DNA of 64,000 nucleotides from Tanypteryx hageni (Eukaryota > Arthropoda > Insecta > Odonata > Petaluridae), in NCBI GenBank assembly GCA_028673005.1, contig CM054117.1, positions 30,414,561-30,478,560 on the forward strand, given 5' to 3'. A model generated the notes under the pieces. The model made no database searches and was not told where the DNA came from. It saw nothing but the letters and a program-made list of their open reading frames with translations. Shown here piece by piece: positions 36,101 through 42,898 of this stretch (position 1 is the first letter of the stretch; each line of letters opens with the position of its first letter). The translations under genes and the position numbers were made by a program.

Positions 36101-37828
36101 GGGATTTTCCATAAGAGAGATCTTAAATGTAACCTCTTTCACACTTGCAGACATTTTCTTTTCCAAAAATAAATTAGAAGTAATTGATGCACTATCTTCG
36201 GATAAGAACCATTTTAAAGGAAATTAAATGAAGATTCTTATTCTTATCGTCGATTTTTGATTTAGAATTGAATTCACTCACATAAGGCTAAAATATTCGA
36301 AAATTTGTCAAAATTTTGCATTTTTATTGAAACGTTCCCTTGGCGATCAACAGCATTGTTGTTCATATAGAAAATCAACATATCTGGTGAGTCCATAATA
36401 GCAAATTTTTTCGGATACAAACGTTAAAGATTTTGTTAACTTGGTTAAATCTGACTACATTTTAATATTAACAAATATAATAATGCATTAGATTTAGCTC
36501 ACTTCTTTCTAATATAGTTGAATATATTAAGTCCAATTTTCCTGTTGAATTTCAATGGGCAAATACGCTAGTGAATGTATAAATGGCAAATTATGTCTTT
36601 AATTTTGATGCTTTCACAAAAAAGATGTTTATAAAGATGTCACAATGGCATTTGCCAAACCCCATTATTACACTGGAAAATCAAAACATAAAAACAACTA
36701 CCTATAAGGAAAGAATGAAAACTTCCTTATAACTACAAAAACATTTGAACAAGGCCTACCAAGGATGATATCTTGGATACCGAAATACATATCTTGACAT
36801 TTCAAAGGAAAGTATGAATGCATACAATGCACATGCATGTAAACCAGGAGGCCTTAGAGTGGAGTATCATCCCCTACACTCAAGAGTGTTGGTAATTATG
36901 AGTGTGTTCCTAATGAGTAACACTTCCCTAAATCTAAGTTATAATATGGAAGAAATTAGAATTCAGGAAAAAAAATTCAGTCATGATAGCTCATAGTAAA
37001 ATTTTTCCGATTTCCAGTGTTTAATTTGTTTCTTTGCCACAGTGGCTAAAAAGGTGTTTAAGCATTAATTTGTAAAATCTTTGTGAATAAATCGCAAATA
37101 TAGCATCTCAAAGCCAGAAAGCTCAAGCAAATCATGAAAATTTTTGATTTAACACATTTGAGTTTCCAAGTCATGTGGAAAAAATACTCACTTATTGGAT
37201 ATGAGTGGATATGTGAAGCTTAATTAAAAAAATAAAGGAAAACCAAAATATTTTGGACAACAAAGTAACTTTTAAAATGTTTGATCATCAAAAAGAGTAA
37301 TAGAAACTGATAAATTACATTAAAAATACTTATCAACGTAAAATACTTTTCTTCTAATTAGATATAATGAAGATGAGCCAATTATTGTTAAAAATATAAT
37401 CACTAGTTAAATAAAACAAAAATGAGAATAATATAAAAGTACATATGAAAATAATCAAAGCTTACCCCATTTTCGCGACGGTACTCAACGTTGGCACCTC
37501 GCAAGGCAATTTGCCGAAGATTCAAATGACAGCGAACACTGAAGCTGCATACCACATTGTTGATTACAATGTCAATTTCTGGTGCAGCTTCTTCTGGTGC
37601 CACAGGTCCACATGTATCAACCTCATCATTTCCAACCACCTGAGCATCAATAATGTTTTTACTCTCTTGGATGTCATTTACTTGTAATGAAGACTCTTCT
37701 TTAACATCCCCATCTGTATGTAATATTGCTAAAGATTCCTCTCCACCTTGTTTCACTTTCTCCACATGACCAACCAAACTCCCATTGGCTAGAGGTTTGA
37801 GGCCATTTTTCTGTACCACAGTTGCCAT
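7974..37828 (-). CDS. Trf2: TBP-related factor 2 / TBP-like protein 1, complete coding sequence in four exons
   Basis: Coding exons on the minus strand are 37466-37828, 29396-29646, 28156-28250 and 7974-8239, joining in phases 0, 2 and 1 at GT-AG sites to give 324 residues. Residues about 85-270 form the TBP-type saddle: repeat 1 with IDIVINNVVCSFSVRCHLNL and MKIRKPYTTASVWSSGK, repeat 2 with VVNVLGTCSMPFGIRL, YEPELHPGVTYKL, IFSTGSVTVTG and AAIEHIFPLVYEYRK. TBP's IFSSGK is VWSSGK and its ELFPGLIY is ELHPGVTY here, replacements typical of TRF2 that remove residues TBP uses to kink TATA DNA. TRF2 works with TFIIA and TFIIB at TATA-less (TCT, DPE-type) promoters in the nucleus. The first 85 residues and an acidic tail flank the core. 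The 20-kb third intron is full of transposons. Upstream non-coding exons probably exist but were not located. Confidence 0.9.
8318..8490. mobile_element. pogo/Tc1-type MITE (173 bp)
   Basis: Both ends read CAGTGGAACTTCCATAACTC inward (the right end as its complement, with one extra GAA-side difference further in), and TA lies immediately outside each end (8316-8317, 8491-8492). Terminal CAGT and a TA target duplication are typical of pogo/Tigger-derived MITEs. The interior repeats the motif CATAACTCGAA. It sits in the TRF2 intron about 80 bp from exon 4. Confidence 0.8.
8530..8797. repeat. long imperfect palindrome (foldback repeat)
   Basis: The left arm (about 8530-8665) and right arm (about 8675-8797) are reverse complements over more than 100 bp, sharing CTACACTTGATTTAGAACTT and AAACTTATTTGGCTTTAAAC. 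Small insertions, for example CCTTGAA in the left arm, separate the arms. No target duplication was identified. It starts 40 bp after the MITE, still within the TRF2 intron, and its transcript would form a hairpin. Confidence 0.75.
9040..9370. other. GC-richer patch, function unknown
   Basis: This segment (GGCAGCGGCTGTCTTGGC, CGGCCGGC) is clearly less AT-rich than its surroundings. The minus-strand frames of about 80 codons do not resemble a known protein and overlap one another in two phases. It is probably part of an unrecognised repeat in the TRF2 intron. Confidence 0.3.
9934..10593. mobile_element. possible hAT-type non-autonomous element
   Basis: The left end is CAGGGGTAGCAAAATCACGG with GCTTGCGAGCCCCATGTGGC; the right end is GTGAGCTTGAAACCCCTA. 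The inverted CAGGGGT / ACCCCT(A) and the gcccc-tgtggc motif fit hAT termini. The 8-bp flanks do not match well, so the boundaries are approximate. Confidence 0.45.
10605..10942 (-). mobile_element. LINE 3' fragment, C-terminus of an RTE-like ORF2
   Basis: The minus strand reads MWTWRRMLKITWTDRMKNDE, then VLRRVGEKR, TIRKRKTNWVGHYLRR and DVLEGKLDGKRERGRKS. This is the widespread post-RT tail of RTE-like ORF2 proteins (WRRMLKI-W-D-x-NEEVL, KRKLKWIGHILR, I-GK-GKR-RGR). The sequence ends in GATGATGACCATAG, a simple-repeat tail as in RTE elements. Everything upstream of the tail is missing: a strongly 5'-truncated insertion abutting the hAT-like element. Confidence 0.7.
10943..12000. other. AT-rich intron stretch, no gene seen
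   Basis: No coding signal. At 11269 the sequence TTAACACATTCACTGCC resembles a piggyBac-type MITE end at a TTAA site, but no partner end could be assigned. Confidence 0.35.
12008..12085. repeat. short inverted repeat at a CCATATTTACTCGCATAATT end
   Basis: CATAATTGCCCCAC and its near complement GAATGGGGCAATTACAC lie about 30 bp apart. The motif resembles the CCGTATTTTCCGGCATATAA end seen at 45322, the sort of terminus found in some cut-and-paste MITEs. Only one end was recognised. Confidence 0.35.
12360..12545 (+). repeat. diverged tandem dimer, unit about 110 bp
   Basis: The block CTACAC-x2-GGTGGTGGT-x2-(C/T)AAATGGTCC-x-GGC-AA-GC-x3-GTA-T-CAG occurs twice (about 12390-12440 and 12485-12535), and TAGCGC(C/T)ATCA precedes each copy. 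The units are about 80% alike by eye. No coding potential. Confidence 0.5.
13130..13330 (+). repeat. interspersed repeat with TTTGGCAGGAAT and a B-box-like motif
   Basis: The segment contains TTTGGCAGGAAT, then AGGTTCGACTCC, CCCATATGATAACATGT and TTGACTTGCAGGCTTTTAT. Diverged versions with the same order lie at 16196-16400 and 18840-19040 (TTTGGCAGGAAT, CCAGGTTATAATTTC, GGATAACATGTTTTTTTGAC). The GGTTCGACTCC piece resembles a pol III B box, but no A box was found at the right distance. Confidence 0.45.
13897..13954. repeat. (AT)n microsatellite
   Basis: Uninterrupted AT dinucleotide repeat, about 29 units. The open frames across it (runs of Tyr-Ile) are artefacts. Confidence 0.95.
14381..15125 (+). 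mobile_element. Helitron-like non-autonomous element, 3' part
   Basis: It ends with a perfect 7-bp hairpin (GCTTGCA / TGCAAGC, 15097-15113), 8 nt and CTAG at 15122-15125, followed by T. A block beginning CTACCATAGCAACCAGGGCA and containing TTTCAATGGGAATTG and TATACATATGA(T/C)GAC recurs at 15508-15655, with related sequence at 13838-13870 and 36540-36620. The 5' end (TC) could not be placed, so the start given is only where the shared block begins. No protein is encoded. Confidence 0.45.
15130..15183. repeat. (TA)n microsatellite
   Basis: Uninterrupted TA repeat of about 27 units starting 5 bp after the Helitron-like CTAG end. The juxtaposition fits insertion of the element at an A-T step next to, or seeding, the array. 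Confidence 0.95.
15508..16012 (+). mobile_element. second Helitron-like copy, diverged
   Basis: Shares CTACCATAGCAAC, CCTTTCAATGGGAATTG and GGCGTATACATATGACGAC with the preceding copy and ends with the same hairpin position (CTTGCA / TGTAAG), 8-nt spacer and CTTG instead of CTAG. The terminal base change and stem mismatches mark it as older. No coding sequence. Confidence 0.4.
16013..19078. other. AT-rich intron of TRF2, no gene seen
   Basis: Besides the repeat copies near 16196-16400 and 18840-19040 no feature is supported. At 18350-18375 GGCACCAGAAGGGTTAA looks like a piggyBac-type end with TTAA, but no partner was found. Confidence 0.4.
19079..19570 (+). pseudogene. Tigger/jerky-type (CENP-B family) transposase C-terminal fragment
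   Basis: The frame 19079-19432 contains LVLDAARWIKESWNDVEIDT followed by ICKCFTKCGFG. This is the distal part of pogo/Tigger transposases (LDAI-WI-AW-DVS-ETI-NCF-K-GF) after the DDE domain. A frameshift near 19432 separates an acidic continuation (DKSDEDEVNETKEAEKP). The DNA-binding and catalytic parts are absent. It lies in the TRF2 intron and is inactive. Confidence 0.65.
19571..20835. other. intron sequence without recognised features
   Basis: No domain-bearing frame. 20640-20710 includes a small inverted pair (GACCACT / AGTGGTCGCC) of unclear meaning. Confidence 0.35.
20840..21411 (+). mobile_element. piggyBac-type element, 3' half
   Basis: The frame ending at 21250 reads LAIFYGLLNAPAINTFVI, then RHSFLINLGEAMIRPQLQ, then a cysteine cluster C-x2-C-x6-KTTAHC-x2-C-x4-C-x2-HS-x4-C-x2-C. 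This is the C-terminal end of piggyBac transposases: the last strand and helix of the RNase H-like core plus the Cys-rich zinc domain that reads the element ends. After the stop, CCAGTGTACCTTACCAGGG leads to TTAA at 21408-21411, the expected 3' terminus and target. The N-terminal domain and catalytic Asp region are not visible upstream, so this is a truncated copy. Confidence 0.75.
21415..23455 (+). mobile_element. decayed LINE (endonuclease and RT remnants), split by a mariner-like fragment
   Basis: Frame 21415-21660 contains FSVYRKDSETKGEGVFICIK, the non-LTR endonuclease segment (Y-LYR-DR-GRGGGVCIYVK). After an interruption, 22277-22522 has GVPQESVLGLLLFLAYV, the RT box before the catalytic YADD, and stops. 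Thumb and tail fragments follow (KVGNCKYLGIHITKDLK; TDYSLLNRGIWGWNMLPEEL), and the 3' end is TTTAAATAAATAAATAAAT at about 23435-23455. Many stops and frameshifts: long dead. It is a different family from the LINEs at 2.3 and 42.9 kb, judged by its tail and protein. Confidence 0.75.
21790..22262 (-). pseudogene. mariner-like (Tc1/mariner superfamily) transposase fragment inserted in the LINE
   Basis: The minus strand reads HDGAPPHFSRKVRWWL, FPGR-stop-IGRGSTQY, then PPCSTDLTPLDYHVWGHMK and VYERNVNTRDNL, ending at a stop near 21806. QDGAPPH carries the second and LTPLD the third catalytic Asp of the DDE/D core in this group. One in-frame TGA replaces the usual Trp of GRWIGR. The N-terminal half is missing. 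It divides the surrounding LINE, so it entered later. Its closest relative in the window is the fragment at 58.7-59.8 kb. Confidence 0.75.
23456..25032. other. intron sequence; possible SINE-like trace near 23560-23640
   Basis: On the minus strand 23560-23640 reads CTGGGTTTGATCCCA, a B-box-like motif, with a weak A-box-like GGCTGAGCAGAAAAC upstream; this may be an old tRNA-derived SINE. Otherwise nothing is recognised. Confidence 0.25.
25255..25690 (+). pseudogene. PIF1-like helicase fragment, probably from a Helitron
   Basis: Frame 25426-25620 ends QMIGQLHDKQRMIFTAITES, a stop, then in the same frame RLFFIDGPGSIGKIFSYKCL. This is the N-terminal helicase region of Helitron Rep-Hel proteins: L-xxQ-x3-F followed by FFIDGPGGTGKTFLY, the Walker A motif, here degraded (GGTGKT to GSIGKI). 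Upstream LSSEEHREHHRHIKE resembles the charged R-EEH-E-R-R segments of such proteins. Only this piece remains and a stop interrupts it. It lies inside the Tigger between its left end and the transposase. Confidence 0.6.
25691..25900. other. GC-richer segment, unassigned
   Basis: Contains GACGGGCGAGGCCCAAAGG and CGGAGGCCGTGGGC, unlike the AT-rich surroundings. Overlapping frames on both strands give no protein I recognise. It could be a further piece of the Helitron-type insert. Confidence 0.3.
26644..26716 (-). tRNA. tRNA-like sequence, left arm (SINE head or pseudogene)
   Basis: Read on the minus strand: acceptor GGCTTGA, spacer TA, D stem GCTT/AAGC with loop AGTTGGTTA, anticodon region CCTATCCGGCAATTGG, T arm CCGGG-CTAGATT-CCCGG, acceptor TCAAGTA; 73 nt, the normal length. 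Acceptor pairing is 5 of 7 and the anticodon stem is poor. D and T arms are intact. A and B boxes are recognisable. It is not likely to be a functional tRNA because the anticodon stem fails. Confidence 0.5.
26756..26825 (+). tRNA. tRNA-like sequence, right arm (SINE head or pseudogene)
   Basis: Acceptor GGCTTGA and TCAAGTA, D stem GCTT/AAGC, anticodon-loop sequence CTGTCAA, T arm CCGGG-CTCGATT-CCCAG. Compared with the left arm it lacks 3 nt in the variable region, giving 70 nt, and has changes in the anticodon loop (CTGTCAA versus CCGGCAA). The two arms have therefore diverged since the dimer formed. Run of five T at 26831-26835 (AATTTTTC) follows. Confidence 0.5.
28156..28250 (-). CDS. Trf2: TRF2 coding exon 3
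   Basis: A 95-nt exon, acceptor TTTGATTAG|TTATGAACC and donor CACTG|GTAAGAG. It encodes YEPELHPGVTYKL and ATLKIFSTGSVTVT, the middle of the second TBP repeat. It is too short to stand out as an open frame; it was found by looking for the missing repeat-2 segment, and its phases (2 in, 1 out) fit both neighbours exactly. Confidence 0.9.
28251..29395 (-). other. TRF2 intron 2, no other feature
   Basis: AT-rich, bounded by GTGAGT (29395) and TTTGATTAG (28251) on the minus strand. No exon-like or repeat structure was recognised. Confidence 0.6.
29396..29646 (-). CDS. Trf2: TRF2 coding exon 2
   Basis: Acceptor TTGATTATAG|ATGGTAAC, donor GCTAG|GTGAGT. It encodes MKIRKPYTTASVWSSGKVTC, the rest of repeat 1, and the beginning of repeat 2 (RVVNVLGTCSMPFGIRL). 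The exon happens to begin with ATG but phase 0 and homology show it is internal. Confidence 0.92.
30140..31255 (+). repeat. 1.1-kb repeat family, copy A (internal doublet)
   Basis: Starts GATGTGGCCACCACATGACT, in which ATGTGG-CCA-CCACAT is a small palindrome, followed by TTTCTCCATAC. It ends ACTACGTATGGAGAAAGTAA, so ACTTTCTCCATAC is inverted at the other end. The first 418 bp are repeated: the start sequence recurs at 30558 with the same order of motifs (TTCCAAATAGG, AATAAATATTTTAAG, ACAGAAATAAACTCA, ATAGCCTTCTGATAT). The right third has AGTAAACACCCACTTCC, CAGACATCATCGAGAAAATGG and AAAACGTGTATTTTCG. No coding capacity. Other copies: 31850, 41027, 62040, and a relic at 4320. It lies in TRF2 intron 1. 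Confidence 0.8.
31256..31849. other. intron; possible tRNA-derived SINE trace on the minus strand near 31680-31790
   Basis: The minus strand has GAGTTCAATTCCGAGTGAG, close to a pol III B box, about 70 bp after GCTCCCACTTACTAGTGCTC, a weak A box. The fold is poor. No other feature seen. Confidence 0.25.
31850..32390 (+). repeat. 1.1-kb repeat family, copy B (internally deleted)
   Basis: Begins GATGTGGCCAACACATGACT, then soon passes to the right part (CATCCGCTTCCAGTTGACCG, CATCATCGAGAAAATAGTCA, TTAAAACATGTATTTCTG) and a decayed right end (TTTTTATATGGAAAGCA). The left module and most of the middle are missing. Same orientation as copy A. Confidence 0.7.
32520..32725 (+). pseudogene. possible Tc1-type transposase scrap
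   Basis: Frame 32558-32743 reads ELELPINSRKTASAGICTTR, which loosely follows the second helix-turn-helix of Tc1 transposases (a G-xVS-RTVRRELH-G pattern). Identity is weak and nothing else of Tc1 is present, so this is a guess. Confidence 0.25.
32755..33019. repeat. possible MITE with short internal hairpin
   Basis: CAGGGGCAGATCCAAGGGG near the left side and GGATTCATCCCAGCACCTG on the right are partly complementary. ATCCAAGGGG and CCCCTTGGAT form a perfect 10-bp hairpin at 32766-32798. No target duplication is visible. Confidence 0.35.
33291..33970. repeat. unclassified mid-length repeat-like region
   Basis: This block has phrases such as CAGCAACCAATAACCGATTTGG, GTCTGTCTGTCCGTATGTC and CTGAACCAATTTCAACCAAA. 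Poly-GTCTGTC followed by a (T)GAACCAATTT phrase is a look that recurs in many insect repeats (compare 16196). No terminal repeats identified; the small frames are not proteins. Classification is a guess. Confidence 0.25.
34500..34670. repeat. purine-rich (GGAAGA/GAGAGA) low-complexity tract
   Basis: About 170 bp almost entirely A and G on the plus strand, with imperfect GGAGGAAGAGAGAG units. The minus frames here (Ser/Pro/Leu/Phe runs) are compositional artefacts. Confidence 0.85.
35110..35215 (+). repeat. possible tRNA-derived SINE remnant
   Basis: GTGGTTCAGAGGGTAAGCAC looks like a pol III A box (TGGTTCAGAGGGTAAGCA) and about 50 bp later GGAGCAGAAACCCTAGTC is a decayed B box. The tRNA fold beyond the D arm is poor. 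Inferred only from those two motifs. Confidence 0.3.
36250..36660 (+). repeat. diverged member of the Helitron-like family
   Basis: Contains CCTGTTGAATTTCAATGGGC followed by a phrase close to the one at 13838-13860 (CCGTTGAATTTCAATGGGC) and GCGATCAACAGCATTGTTGT like the CATAGCAAC block at 14385. Neither terminus is visible. Confidence 0.3.
37466..37828 (-). CDS. Trf2: TRF2 coding exon 1
   Basis: Starts at ATG 37828 (MATVVQKNGLKPLANGS) and ends GAAAATGGG|GTAAGC. The first 85 residues are not conserved and are acidic; then EIDIVINNVVCSFSVRCHLN begins the TBP fold. A possible 3' splice site (CTCTGTAG) lies 17 bases before the ATG, which suggests that the 5' UTR is spliced and the promoter lies further upstream, somewhere beyond 37860. 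Confidence 0.88.
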
Positions 37829-40800
37829 TCTGTTGTGGTAACTATCCTACAGAGTTGCTAATAGAGCAATATTTATATTTTAGAAAAGACAAAGCTGAAC
37901 GAATGGCAAAAATAACAATATAAATAATCAAGCATAAAACTTCTAAGTTTACAACTGCTTGAATGGCAGTTTATTTCTAATATTAGAAAACTACAAATAA
38001 ATTGTAGTTAAAGTTAAAAATGGAGAAAAAACATTTCATCTTAAAATGATACTAAAGATTAAAAAATGTTATAGCACAATTATACTATAAAGCACAGGAC
38101 CTAAAATAAATATGATAAAAAAGGTCAGAATTTCGACATTGAATACCTGCGCGACAAAACATTAACGTAATTAAAAAGCATTCATGTGAAAGTACAGATA
38201 ATATAAAAAAGAAAATTTCGTCAAGTTCAAAAATAAGTAATTGAAAAGCGTGCTCCATTTACGCCATATTCAACGTGCATCACTTACGGAAAAATAAAGC
38301 GTGGATTAAAATAGACTATAATCATACATGTAAATAAATAAAAGTCTGCTCACCCACATATTGTATTTATTTTGACATTAAATTGCAAAACCTTCACAAC
38401 AATAATAATGTTCAAATTTAATGCTGTTATTGCCGGCCAATACGTCAGATACTGCATCGTTCGCGAAAATGAAAACAAATATGTAAATAACTAATACACA
38501 TTATTTCACTGCAACTAAAAACCTCGGATAGGGAAAAATCCGTAATAATATTTACACAGGGAGTTTGAATCAGAGATGGGATAACAAATCAGCTGTTCGT
38601 ATTTACAGGAACAGACTAAATAGCTACGAAAGAGAAAGAAGCACTCCCTGCATCTCATCAATTATTTAAACCCTCTCATTTACTTCAAATTCACCGAGCC
38701 ATAAACCTTTTGGCATATTCTATGAGAATATTATATTTCGAGATACTGAGCGGACATTTCTGACATTACGATTTAGAAAAAAATATTAACTTTCAGCAGA
38801 TTTAGATCCAATAAAATAGCAATGGGAAGGAAAATTATATGTTTCTAATACATCCAAAAATAATTTCCATCGATTAATCAAGAAATAAAAAGAACCATTT
38901 CTCATTAACTCAGCCTAGAAACAAACGGAAGTGTCATTGCTCTTTCTGTAAGCTATCAAACACAAGTACTAACTCAGATAAAAAATATATATAATTAATA
39001 TACTCACTAAATAAATTTAACTCCACTTGGACCATTAATGTAGTAAATAAGCCGAAATCATTACGAAGGCTTTATATAGAAACACACCCCATCTCCATTG
39101 CATTCAGCTCATCTACCTTCATACAGGATGTTACAAACCGTGTGATTGGTTAAAGGCACGTCTTCTTATCGAATTACACAGCTGCTTTCAATTGATTCTT
39201 CCTGGATGAAAATTTTAAGGCTCGCATAACAGATGATATCTATCTGTAAAAATATAAAACTAATAGAATAAGATAAATCAAGGAAAAATTATATTGCCCG
39301 AAAATTCCTACATTTTTCGCATAAGTATGAAAATAATAACACATAATATAAGTACCAAAGGTTTTGAAATTTAAAATTTTCATAGCAACTTGAATGAAAA
39401 AGCGGTAATACAAAACACATACAGAGATGCGATGAATACTTTATTTTACAAAAACCTGAATATCTGGCTATAATATCCAGTTTACTGAAATAAATGGAAA
39501 TTTTGGGTATTAAAATGAAATTTACATGTTATTTAATATTTAATCTAAAATTTGCCATAAAATTTGGGGTAATTATCATAGTGAGAGCTGTATTACGAAA
39601 ATTTAAAAAATGCTATATTATAAACTAATATGATTTGAAATTAATTAAACTAAAAGAAAACTATGTATTCAAAATGAAATATTTTTATTCAAGAAATTAT
39701 AATTAAAATGATTTTTCATAAACAAATAACAGGAAAAAACCTTATGGTAATTTAAAATGTTACTGAAATTACTTAAAAAGACACATTTCCTTAGATATTT
39801 CGCAAAAGGGCACAATTTACTAAGAATAATTTTGAATGTTGAATATTTTGTGAAAATGGTGATTGCGGAATTTAAGAAAATTGTTTACATCACTTTTATG
39901 AGAAATTGTTGGTTTATTTTCACTCTTAAGAAATCTAAAAACGAAATTTATAAGTTAATGTTATAGAAAATAAGGCTTAGGTTTGATACAAGACACCCAT
40001 GGCCGCTGCTGCCCCACACCCAAGGGTTAAAGGAGGCGAGGGTTTATGGGGGCGGCAGTCTCCTTTATAATAGAAAGAAAAGTACAAATTAAACAAAGAA
40101 TATATGGTTCGGTTAAGTGGTTAGGAGTTGGATTTGTTCCATTTTCCTCCCTCGGGTTGGAGCAACATTTAAACAAGCACATATTACATTAATTATTTTT
40201 TCTGACACAGGTGGTGCTGCAGTCGTGGATGCCTTATATGAAAACCTGTTCCGAAAATAAATGCCAAATATTATTATATAAATAAAGAGTATTCCATGAG
40301 TTCTTTCAGGTAATTATCATATTTTCTTATCAATCGTATTCTTGTCATTTTTACAGAAATAAGTATAACTGCATGAGGATATTTACATAATAACAAAATA
40401 TATACTTGGTAAAATGATTAGTAGATGAAAAAATATTTAAAAGATAATTAAACCCACAAGGGAATAAAAAGTAATTATCAGTTCTAGGGCTAGAAGAGTA
40501 GTTAGTGTACCTTCTATAAACTAATATGAGTACTACAGTGCAATTTACTACCCTATAAGTGAATATTTGATAGACTGGAAGAATTTATTACTTTCTCAGT
40601 TAACCAATATATCAATAAAATATCAGAACACAACAAAGAAACATGAATGATTACAAGATGGAGGATTGTATGAATGAATTATTAAGTTCTCACTTTCTTC
40701 AATCCAATACAGAATAGATCATTTAGATGTCATCATCTATCAAACAAGATATGTATGCATTTCAGACATCTTGGCAGTAATTCTTTCATTTTTATTCTAA

Positions 40801-40980
40801 AAGGAATACTTACAATTTTTTGTATGCAAAGGATAAAATTGGGAATGAACCATTGAAGGTGTTATCTAAAAGCGATGTGCATAGAAAAAAACTGTTTTGA
40901 AAGGTAATATTGTATAGTTTAACGAAAGTTCCGGGATTTTTCTTTAAGGTCCAGATATTAGGTTGTAACATAAATAATGT
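37829..40980. other. upstream region of TRF2, no coding exon seen
   Basis: Holds the expected 5' UTR and promoter region of TRF2 but no element could be pinned down. The segment at 39990-40070 is GC-richer (CATGGCCGCTGCTGCCCCACAC). The rest is AT-rich with no recognised repeat. Confidence 0.35.
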
Positions 40981-41026
40981 CATTATTTTACATTGTAAAC
41001 AGTTCAATGTAAAAGAATAAAAACAT

Positions 41027-42126
41027 GATGTGGCCACCACATGACTTTCTCCATACCTTTAATTATTGCTAAAAATTCCAAATAGGTTAAATGATAATAA
41101 ATATTTTAAGGAACTGTGAGAAAAAATAACAGACTTTACAAAGAACAGAAATAAACTCATGCCATAGCCTTCTGATATTGGATACAGCCAGGAATCTCCA
41201 ATAATTAAGAAAATTAAAAATAGCATTACTAAAACGTAACTAAGCGTCAATTGTTAACAATAGTGGCTGGTAGGTGGTGGCAGCTAAAAAATAAGTTTTT
41301 AAAATATCTCTTAAAAAATGCATTATATGGGGAAATGTTTCAAACAAAGGATGTGCAAAATTGAATTTCCTACAACTTTTATTCCAATACTTTTTTACAT
41401 TCATCAAATATTAAAGCAAACATTTTAAAAATCTGATGTGGCCACCACATGACTTTCTCCATATCTGTAATATTTCTAAAAATTCCAAATAGGTTAATTA
41501 ATAATAAATATTTTAAGAAACTGCGAGAAAATTTTTGACTTTACAAAGAACAGAAATAGACTCAAACCATAGCCTTCTGATATTGGATATAGCCACAAAG
41601 CTCCAGCAATTAAGAAAAGAAAAAGAAGCGTTACTAAGACGTAACTAAGTTTCAATTGTTAACAATAGCCGTCGGTAGGTGGCGTGGTGGTGGCAGATAA
41701 GAATATAAGATATCTCTTAAACAATACATTATATGAAAAAATGTTTCAAACAAAGGTTGTAAAGAATTAAATTTCCTACAACATTTATTCAGATACATTT
41801 TTAAATTTATCAAATATTAAAGCAAATATTTCAAAATAACGGATAAGTGACCAGAGTAAACACCCACTTCCGGTTGAGCGATTTTTACCAAAAACTAATC
41901 AGTTCATCTGACTTTTATAAAAATGTTAAATATAAAATTTCGTGTTGATCTGATTAACAGTTTTTGAGTTAGAGCACCCACAAAAAGCTATCACATACAC
42001 ACAGACATCATCGAGAAAATGGTCAAAACGTGTTCAGGGAATCTCAAAACGTGTATTTTCATTGAAATCTCGAAATCAATTTTTTCATGAAAACAATACT
42101 TTCCCATATACCACATGGAGAAAGTA
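41027..42126 (+). repeat. 1.1-kb repeat family, copy C (internal doublet)
   Basis: Begins GATGTGGCCACCACATGACT, repeats its left module at 41435 (period 408 bp) and ends CCACATGGAGAAAGTAA. The doublet is at the same place as in copy A, so the doubled form was already present in the element that spread. Same orientation as all other copies. Confidence 0.8.
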
Positions 42127-42215
42127 ATAAAGTATCACAATTATTATGTTAAATACTTTCCCCTACACTACGTATGGAGAAAGTAATAAAGTATCACAAT
42201 TATAATGTCCAAAAC
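42094..42215 (+). repeat. tandem duplication of the repeat end and its flank (about 62-bp unit)
   Basis: ATACTTTCCC-x-TA-AC-AC-ATGGAGAAAGTAATAAAGTATCACAATTAT-ATGT occurs twice in a row (starting about 42094 and about 42155). The flanking AATAAAGTATCACAATTAT is copied together with the element end, so this is a later local duplication and not part of the element. Confidence 0.75.
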
Positions 42216-42317
42216 AATTAAATGTGAGGAAATTATAATTGAGTTAGTTCTGAATTATTTAATCAAGTGCTTTAATTAAATTATTCATTCCAAAACCTAA
42301 TTTTCGAACAAACAACC

Positions 42318-42898
42318 ATGAGCAGCAACAACCTCCATATCTGTCATTGTATGCTCTATGAATTTAAGCAAGGCAATTATGTAACTATTGCAACTGAAAA
42401 TATTTGCAACGTTTATGATGATGTTCATAATGTTCATATGTGTGAGTCTTGGTTTGTCAAATTCTAATCAGGCGATTTTAACCTATGTGATCTCACCTGG
42501 TCAAGATGACCAGTTGACCTCAACATTGATGCCCTCTGAGTTCTCAAGGAATCAGTTCCACATCAAACTAAACAATAAATGACATAGGGGCACGATTGTT
42601 GACAAATGACTGTTTACAGACATCTTTGGAAGCTTAGCAAAGTTAGTAAGCATGGCATATGGGTTCCACATCAACTGTCAAAGAAAACCTGCTACAACAT
42701 GTCTCCGTATGCACCTTCCTACACACTCGACAATCCTGTGAGCTGTTTCTGGAGTGAATTGTGACTGGAGATGAGAAGTGGGTACTTTATACGACATCTG
42801 ATGGAAAAGGAAGTGGCCGGGGAAGGGCCAGCCCCCGAAACCCATCCCAATAGGTGATCTGCACCCTAATAAGATCATGCTGTGCATTATGTGGGACT
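42318..42898 (+). pseudogene. mariner transposase, N-terminal and first catalytic part
   Basis: From ATG 42318: MSSNNLHICHCMLYEFKQGN, the first mariner helix-turn-helix, then CESWF, SGDFNL and IDAL around the second HTH. Further on KLSKVSKHGIWVPHQLSKK matches the LG-W-PH-L linker, IVTGDEKWVLY holds the first catalytic Asp, and LHPNKIMLCIMWD leads toward the second. Frameshifts and stops interrupt it. At about 42898 it stops and a LINE begins, so the second half of the transposase is missing. It differs in sequence from the mariner at 62.8 kb. Confidence 0.75.
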
